Below, one piece after another: positions 58,963 to 64,000 of a DNA stretch of 64,000 nucleotides. The notes beneath the pieces are model-generated. The model ran no database searches and was not told the DNA's origin. It saw only the letters and a program-made list of their open reading frames with translations. The position numbers and the translations under genes are program-made. Origin of the DNA: JBELHR01 sp049606855 (GTDB lineage Bacteria > Bacteroidota > Bacteroidia > Flavobacteriales > Flavobacteriaceae); NCBI GenBank assembly GCA_049606855.1, contig JBMYVY010000005.1:62001-126000 (forward strand), in the 5' to 3' direction. Within the stretch, counting starts at the first letter, position 1. The number at the start of each line of letters is the position of its first letter.

Positions 58963-59607
58963 TTATTTAAGACTACTTAGTCCAGAGACCTCAGATCGAA
59001 TACTAAATTCATCTTGGTGCTGAACAATCCATTTATCTTCTTTGGAGACCTTAACCAAGTAGTTTTGGCGTCCAATACAAGAAGACATTACAAAAGTCTT
59101 TTCATTACCTAGTGGTCTATTACTTAGGTTATACTCCCCCATATTGAATACATAAGCTTTCTGCTTAGATTTCGGGTTGATTGAAATTAAAAGATATTCT
59201 GGTTCTTTTGGGTTAGGACCAACGTAAGTCACGTAGACCTCACGCTTTTTCTCCTTAATAATATCCCCTAATAACTCTTCAGGAATAAAAGTGATGTCTT
59301 GCTCACCTTCCAAAAGAAATTTTTCATTAAGATCAAATAAAAGGTCTACCTTTTCCCAAACACTGATTTCAGGATCTTGTACGAATGCCTCTTGAGCAAT
59401 TCCTTTAACGGGAAACGCTTTATAGGAAACCTCTTGATTGTTCAAAAAAGGCTCTTTTTTGGACTTAATTGCTTGATAATTAATAAAAGCCTCAGGGCTT
59501 TCATCTCCCACGTAAACTATTTCTCGGTTTAGGTCCGAAAGTTTAACTGTTTGGGCATTTAGTGATAATAGGGGTAAGAAAAACAATAGTGTGAATAAAA
59601 TTCTCAT
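58963..59607 (-). CDS. unknown secreted protein
   Basis: 214 residues from the ATG at 59607, which gives a good signal peptide (ILFTLLFFLPLLSLNAQ). A longer frame from 59643 adds 12 unlikely residues. The mature protein has no recognised domain, is soluble and lacks cysteines except in the SSCIGRQ segment. Function not known. Confidence 0.7.
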   Translation of the reverse strand: MRILFTLLFFLPLLSLNAQTVKLSDLNREIVYVGDESPEAFINYQAIKSKKEPFLNNQEVSYKAFPVKGIAQEAFVQDPEISVWEKVDLLFDLNEKFLLEGEQDITFIPEELLGDIIKEKKREVYVTYVGPNPKEPEYLLISINPKSKQKAYVFNMGEYNLSNRPLGNEKTFVMSSCIGRQNYLVKVSKEDKWIVQHQDEFSIRSEVSGLSSLK

Positions 59608-59641
59608 AATATTTGGTTTTTCTTGAGCAACGAAGATAGAC

Positions 59642-59686
59642 AAAAAAAAATACCTACAAAATGGTAGTTAAACCAATTTGTAGGTA
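59642..59686 (-). terminator. terminator of the small-protein gene at 59708
   Basis: TACCTACAAATTGG / CCATTTTGTAGGTA, a 14-bp stem with one mismatch and an 8-base loop. On the minus strand a T9 tract follows. Confidence 0.8.
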
Positions 59687-59707
59687 TATGCAAAATATCC
59701 GTTGAAA

Positions 59708-59977
59708 TTAAGCAGCTTGACCTTGCAAAGAAACGAGTTCAAATTTCAAATTAAGTTGAAATTTAGTTCCTTTATTATTGGTTTTTAACTCTTCAAGTTG
59801 TGAACTCAGCTCATTTAAATAGTTGATTTTTTCATGATTTGACTCACTTGTATTATCGTGAATCCAGCTGCTGAGGTCCTCTATTTTGTAAAGATTAAGA
59901 GCTTTTGAAATAATTGTTTGTAAAAGTTCTTGGGTTTGTTCAATACTGAAATCGTCTTTGATTAATTGTGTTGCCAT
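59708..59977 (-). CDS. unknown small helical protein next to a LysR gene
   Basis: 89 residues from the ATG at 59977 (MATQLIKDDF). A longer frame to 60004 adds nine residues (MTFEKKNKN). No signal or membrane helix; mostly helical and acidic. Divergent from a LysR regulator with an 83-bp gap, so it may be its target. Function unknown. Confidence 0.6.
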   Translation of the reverse strand: MATQLIKDDFSIEQTQELLQTIISKALNLYKIEDLSSWIHDNTSESNHEKINYLNELSSQLEELKTNNKGTKFQLNLKFELVSLQGQAA

Positions 59978-60060
59978 GTTTTTGTTTTTTTTTTCAAAGG
60001 TCATAAAGTTGATTCATATATTTTTATTTATATATTTAATATAATCTATAAAAAGATTTA

Positions 60061-60954
60061 ATGAACTATACTCTACATCAACTCAAAATTCTCATTGAAG
60101 TTGCCAGACAAAAAAGCGTCACCAAAGCTTCAGAAGAACTCCATATGACTCAACCTGCGGTCTCTATTCAGCTAAGGAATTTTCAAGACCAGTTCGATAT
60201 TCCTTTGTTTGAGGTTATTGGTAAGAGATTATTCATCACAGATTTCGGTAACTCTGTTGTAAGTATCGCTCAAAGAATAATCAATGAAGCTGAGAACATT
60301 CGTTATATGAGTACGGAATTTAAAGGCTTGTATCGAGGAAAACTCAAAATATCCTCTGTATCAACCGGAAAATATGTTATTCCTTATTTTTTAAATGAAT
60401 TTCTTTCCATGCATCCCGGAATAGATTTGGAACTGGATGTATCGAATAAAAAGAACGTGATCGATCAGCTGAAAAACAATCAAATAGATTTTGCACTAGT
60501 ATCCGTTCCTCCTGAGGGAATTTCAACTGATGAAGTACTATTGATGGACAATGAATTGTATTTAATTTCAAATCAACCAGAGATTAATCCCAATGCTCCT
60601 ATTATAAAAAGAGAACTCGGGTCTGCCACGCGAACGGCCATGGAATCCTACTTTAAAAACACAAAAGCCGGAGTCAAATCCTTACAATTAACCTCTAATG
60701 AAGCTGTAAAGCAAGCGGTAATCGCAGGATTGGGAAATAGTATACTTCCTCTAATAGGAATTAGAAACGAGATAAATACGAAGCAGTTGTATATTATTCC
60801 TTCAAAAGGATTGCCCATTAGAACGTCATGGAGACTAATTTGGCGTAAAGAAAAAAAATTGAGTCCTATCGCAAGAGCTTATTTGGAATTTGTTTCAGAA
60901 AACAAAAAGGCGATAGAAAAAAAGTATTTTGGGGAATTAAAAAACCCACTCTAA
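60061..60954 (+). CDS. LysR-family transcriptional regulator
   Basis: 297 residues. The N-terminal winged helix-turn-helix (LHQLKILIEVARQKSVTKASEELHMTQPAVS) is classical, and the rest is the periplasmic-binding-like effector domain. The ligand is not known. The divergent neighbour is the small helical protein gene, the usual arrangement for a LysR target. Its stop overlaps the terminator. Confidence 0.92.
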   Translation: MNYTLHQLKILIEVARQKSVTKASEELHMTQPAVSIQLRNFQDQFDIPLFEVIGKRLFITDFGNSVVSIAQRIINEAENIRYMSTEFKGLYRGKLKISSVSTGKYVIPYFLNEFLSMHPGIDLELDVSNKKNVIDQLKNNQIDFALVSVPPEGISTDEVLLMDNELYLISNQPEINPNAPIIKRELGSATRTAMESYFKNTKAGVKSLQLTSNEAVKQAVIAGLGNSILPLIGIRNEINTKQLYIIPSKGLPIRTSWRLIWRKEKKLSPIARAYLEFVSENKKAIEKKYFGELKNPL

Positions 60955-60977
60955 AAAGAGTGGGTTGAGTTTTTTTT
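60943..60977 (+). terminator. intrinsic terminator after the LysR gene
   Basis: AACCCACTCT / AGAGTGGGTT, a 10-bp stem with a 4-base loop and a T8 tract. The stop codon lies in the stem. Confidence 0.88.
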
Positions 60978-61620
60978 AGAATCTATAAGTAACACCTAAT
61001 TTATATACGGCATTTTTCATATCGATATCGGAAGGGTTAATACTCACATCCAATCCGTCAGTTGAAACACTAGTGTCATAAACATTAGTCATTCCTAAGT
61101 CAAATCCACCTTCAACCTCAAGCTTACTGATTTTAACACCAACACCGAAAACTAATCCAGCATCAAAAGAGTTAAGACTGTCTGCGAAATCTACTGGGTC
61201 AGCAGGCAAATCTCCACCGTTAGCCACTTCAATAACTTCAGTAGCTGTACTAATTTGGCCAGCAACATAAGCTCCAGCCTTCAAATAAATTAATGGTATA
61301 AGATTAAATCTCAAAGCAACCGGAACTTGAAGATAGTCCATATCTACATTAGACGTTATTGCTTCATAAGTAGGGTCATCTAGGGTAAGTTGGGATCCAA
61401 CTGTTGTCCAATATGCACCTACCTCCACACCAATAGGTCCTAGCCCAAGGTTGTAGTTCAGTCCTATATGGTATCCCGTTTGTGAGTTTGATGCAGCTGC
61501 AACGAATTCATCATTTAATTTTAAGTCTGAAAAATTGACTCCCGCACGAATACCTAATTGTGCAAAAGCAGTAGTCACAGCAAAAACAAAAATGATTAAA
61601 AAGCTTAATTGTTTTTTCAT
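60976..61620 (-). CDS. outer membrane beta-barrel protein (PorT-like)
   Basis: 214 residues. The signal peptide ends VTTAFAQ. GIRAGVNFSDLK at the start of the mature part and the terminal GVTYRF are typical of small outer-membrane barrels of the OMP_b-brl_2 (PorT-like) family. Its function is not known. The convergent LysR terminator overlaps its stop region. Confidence 0.85.
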   Translation of the reverse strand: MKKQLSFLIIFVFAVTTAFAQLGIRAGVNFSDLKLNDEFVAAASNSQTGYHIGLNYNLGLGPIGVEVGAYWTTVGSQLTLDDPTYEAITSNVDMDYLQVPVALRFNLIPLIYLKAGAYVAGQISTATEVIEVANGGDLPADPVDFADSLNSFDAGLVFGVGVKISKLEVEGGFDLGMTNVYDTSVSTDGLDVSINPSDIDMKNAVYKLGVTYRF

Positions 61621-61690
61621 GGTGTAATAAGGATTTGGTTATTATTCAATATCAAAAATAAGGATAATTGTAAAGCGAAGTATCCCCTTT

Positions 61691-62392
61691 TCAGGTCAAT
61701 TTACGCCACCCCTCTTTTTTATAGGCACGTCCCCATGAAATCTTCCTGCCACATTTCAGTGTTAATTGCTCCGCATCAAATGCCACCACATAATTTTTAT
61801 TAATTAGAAACGACCTGTGTATACGGATAAAATTTTCTGGTAATTCCGCACCTAGGGCTCCAAGTTTTTGTCTAGTTTCTAATGACTCCCCATCTTTTAA
61901 ATACACCCAGACACGAGAATTCAAACTTTCTAAATATTCTAAATTATCAGATTCGATACTGATTCTTTTTCGGTTTGAAATAATTTCAATGTTCTTGTTT
62001 TCTGCTGGAGCAGGTCTGCGAAGAAAAAACACGGAAATCGCTACCAAGAGATAGAGAATTCCTGAGAGTAAGATAAGATCCTTGACCGATGGCGCCAATC
62101 CACTGAATTCAAAATTGGCCATATACATCAGAGCACCAAGAATTACCCACATTTGCACGTACAAAGACCCTATAAATAAATAAGTCAAATACAGCCCAAA
62201 CTTAAAGTAGGCCCCTTGATTGTAGAATTTAGGAATCAATAGATTGTTTATGGTGTAGGCCAAAACCAATACTATCGGAAACAAGCAAGTCACCACAAAA
62301 AGGCCTCCAAATGGATTTTTCCAAGAACGTCCAAACAAAACACTCAAGATAACTAAAACGGCAATCCAGTAAGCAATAACTTTTCTATTCAT
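61691..62392 (-). CDS. membrane-bound LytTR DNA-binding regulator
   Basis: 233 residues from the ATG at 62392 (a longer start at 62455 adds 21 hydrophobic residues and cannot be excluded). Four membrane helices come first, then a C-terminal LytTR DNA-binding domain (IESDNLEYLESLNSRVWVYLK to GRAYKKEG). There is no receiver domain, so it may sense a membrane signal directly. Divergent from the mini ExbB-like gene. Confidence 0.8.
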   Translation of the reverse strand: MNRKVIAYWIAVLVILSVLFGRSWKNPFGGLFVVTCLFPIVLVLAYTINNLLIPKFYNQGAYFKFGLYLTYLFIGSLYVQMWVILGALMYMANFEFSGLAPSVKDLILLSGILYLLVAISVFFLRRPAPAENKNIEIISNRKRISIESDNLEYLESLNSRVWVYLKDGESLETRQKLGALGAELPENFIRIHRSFLINKNYVVAFDAEQLTLKCGRKISWGRAYKKEGWRKLT

Positions 62393-62524
62393 AAGGCTAA
62401 TAAAGGAAGAAAATCCGCTCAAGACAAGAAAATGAACTAAACAACAGCTCAACATCTTTAAACGACATGTAAAAAACCTTAGGCTTGACCTAGTTTAGTA
62501 ACAGTTAATTTTTAAATTTAAATT

Positions 62525-62848
62525 ATGATGAATTTATTTTATGAAGGAGGGCCATTATTTATGAGCCTACTCACAATTAGTTTTGCAAGCGGAATTTATT
62601 TTGCAATTAAAAGGAAGGATGATTTAGTAGCATCAATTTCACTATTCTCCATGGTCCTTGGAGTTTTTGCTCAATTGATCGGCCTTTACTCTGCATTTTT
62701 AGCCCTTGGGGACATGTCAAACATAAGCCCCCAAATGTTATATGGAGGCTTAAGAATTTCAATGATTTCCACCTTATATGGAATTCTAATTTTTATCCTT
62801 TTAAGGGGATATTTGATTGTGACTAAAGCGCTAAAGAAAACTCCTTAG
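62525..62848 (+). CDS. short MotA/TolQ/ExbB-like membrane protein
   Basis: 107 residues with three membrane helices. The segment GGLRISMISTLYGILIFI resembles the ExbB/MotA channel helix pair, but the protein lacks the long cytoplasmic loop of the family, which is normally more than 200 residues. Function unknown. Its 3' end overlaps the convergent lipoprotein gene by 26 bp. Confidence 0.6.
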   Translation: MMNLFYEGGPLFMSLLTISFASGIYFAIKRKDDLVASISLFSMVLGVFAQLIGLYSAFLALGDMSNISPQMLYGGLRISMISTLYGILIFILLRGYLIVTKALKKTP

Positions 62849-63545
62849 TCTCAAAATCCCAATACATAATCAAGGAGTCATTAAATGTTATTTTCATAAC
62901 ACCCATGATGACTTCTTGTTTTACTTTATTAAAAAACAAGGGTTCTTGGCTGGATAATTTTAAGGAAACTTCGTCTTTTGCCCATTGACTATCTGTATTT
63001 AAGCGCCATGAGGCTTCATCAATTCTTGTGCGATTGTATTCCTTGGTGAATTCAAGCGGACTGTCATCGGATTTGGTAATTTTACCTTGCTCAAAAACAA
63101 TTCTATAGGTTGGATATTGAGAATCTTCAATATAACCTTGATTGGTCATTGTGCGAGTCCCTTCTAGGAGTGTGTCGTTCATCAAAAAGTTATCAAAAGT
63201 CATGGTTTGAATACTTTCTGGCATATAAAAGTAATCCGATGAAACGATTTGAATTATTCCTTTAAAAGTGACATTTTCATAAGGGCTATACCCTTCTCCG
63301 AAATCAATTGTTGTAGTCATTGGAAAGCTTGTTCCACTAACACTAATTTCATATCCTAGATCACCTTTAAATTGACTGTTTTCAAGTGCCGTTTCACTAA
63401 AAGTATCAAGGATGTTTAGCAAATTATCCATGGATAAAACCTCCATTGAAACTTCGCTAGATTGGGTTTCATCTCCTGGAAGATCTGTTTCTTCACAACT
63501 GATAATAATCAAAATTAAAAAAGCGTAACGCAGTAAATTTTTCAT
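62823..63545 (-). CDS. unknown lipoprotein
   Basis: 240 residues; lipobox IISC (cysteine 17) after a short hydrophobic signal. The mature domain is beta-rich and acidic; no domain recognised. It overlaps the convergent ExbB-like gene by 26 bp and is divergent from the alkylsulfatase. Confidence 0.75.
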   Translation of the reverse strand: MKNLLRYAFLILIIISCEETDLPGDETQSSEVSMEVLSMDNLLNILDTFSETALENSQFKGDLGYEISVSGTSFPMTTTIDFGEGYSPYENVTFKGIIQIVSSDYFYMPESIQTMTFDNFLMNDTLLEGTRTMTNQGYIEDSQYPTYRIVFEQGKITKSDDSPLEFTKEYNRTRIDEASWRLNTDSQWAKDEVSLKLSSQEPLFFNKVKQEVIMGVMKITFNDSLIMYWDFETKEFSLAL

Positions 63546-63697
63546 AATCTTTAGGGGTTTTGGTTTTAAATAAAATTACAAAGAATCGGTTAATAAAATC
63601 TCGCTTAAAACAGTGAAATATTTATCCCCCAATCGAGTTTGTTTTTTTTGTATATTTATACCTTCCTCCCTCTTTAATATTAATTAAACTATTTAGA

Positions 63698-64000
63698 ATG
63701 AAAAATTTTAAAATTTTATTGTTGCTTGTTTTGTCATTTGGAGTTCTCAATTCCTACGCTCAGGAAAAACCCAAAAAAGCATCAGCCACCACAAAAAAAA
63801 TGAATCAAGTGCTCTATGATTCCTATCCGTTTAAGGACAATACCAGTTTTGAAGAAGCGCAAAAAGGATTTATTGCGCCCTTACCTAATGAGGGAATCGT
63901 CAAAGACGCCAATGGAAAGGTAGTTTGGGATGTAAAAAGATTCAAAGCTTTCATAAAAGAGGGTAAAAAATCTCCATCAACGGTAAATCCGAGTTTATGG
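63698..64000 (+). CDS. alkylsulfatase SdsA1-like, N-terminal part (3' end outside window)
   Basis: 101 codons to the end of the window. The signal peptide ends SYAQ, then a lysine-rich stretch, then YPFKDNTSFEEAQKGFIAPLP and KSPSTVNPSLW, matching the start of metallo-beta-lactamase-type alkylsulfatases (SdsA1/BDS1), which cleave alkyl sulfates such as SDS. The zinc site is beyond the window. A near -7 box TATATTTA lies upstream. Confidence 0.8.
   Translation, partial: MKNFKILLLLVLSFGVLNSYAQEKPKKASATTKKMNQVLYDSYPFKDNTSFEEAQKGFIAPLPNEGIVKDANGKVVWDVKRFKAFIKEGKKSPSTVNPSLW

Noticed and set aside
1..64000. CRISPR array, insertion sequence, prophage or integron
   Set aside because: I saw no direct repeats with regular spacers, no transposase or integrase frames and no tRNA-flanking integration site.

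Overview
The window looks like chromosome from a member of the Bacteroidota, most likely the Flavobacteriia. The DNA is AT-rich. Promoters repeatedly match the Bacteroidota -7 box TAnnTTTG, usually without a clear Shine-Dalgarno. There is a gliding-motility lipoprotein (GldH), a DUF4837 lipoprotein and many lipobox or signal-peptide proteins. One tRNA gene (tRNA-Cys) is present. I saw no rRNA, CRISPR array, insertion sequence or prophage. About 65 genes are packed tightly, often with 1-4 bp overlaps, and strong hairpin terminators separate the transcription units.

Layout. 1-7.1 kb: tail of an ABC transporter ATPase, dut, a Wzx-like flippase, a nitrobindin-like protein, gpsA, an unknown gene beside pheS, and gdhA. 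7.1-13.9 kb: dinB with an FAD amine oxidase-like gene and a Gre-factor-like protein, a prolyl oligopeptidase lipoprotein, a DoxX-like protein, thioredoxin and asd. 14.0-16.8 kb: a tandem family of four small surface proteins plus a decayed fifth copy. Each intact member has a signal peptide, a proline-rich start, exactly six cysteines in the mature part and a PLP/PIN-transmembrane-basic C-terminus. This is the most novel-looking part of the window. 16.9-27.3 kb: a U32 tRNA-hydroxylase-like protein with its own ferredoxin, then ricT-gldH-PBP1A-scoA-scoB-xth-lytic transglycosylase and a DUF4837 lipoprotein. 27.3-30.6 kb: a nucleoid-associated protein, glnS, folB and tRNA-Cys.

30.6-43.1 kb: metallo-hydrolase, subtilase lipoprotein, M1 aminopeptidase, then a reverse-strand unit of X-Pro peptidase, PH-domain protein, SdpI-like protein, PaaE-like reductase and LysE exporter, followed by an MFS transporter with a structured leader and a secreted neopullulanase-like amylase. 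With the prolyl oligopeptidase, four exported peptidases suggest a peptide-degrading heterotroph. 43.2-49.3 kb: a seven-gene reverse operon with almost no spacing. It contains a two-subunit molybdenum hydroxylase (IorAB type), a triple Fe-S CDGSH protein, an MdaB-like quinone reductase, a Tat-exported dienelactone hydrolase, a membrane di-iron hydroxylase and a DinB-fold protein, which together look like an oxidative or detoxification module.

49.3-64 kb: a DsbA-like protein, a haem-motif/VCBS lipoprotein, two possible microproteins, a zinc-ribbon protein, an FMN glutamate-synthase-like protein beside a pyruvate-oxidase-like enzyme, an arylsulfatase with a HAD lipoprotein, a PepSY-repeat lipoprotein whose fifth repeat lies in another frame, a LysR regulator, an outer-membrane barrel, a membrane-bound LytTR regulator divergent from a mini ExbB-like protein, and the start of an alkylsulfatase running off the end.
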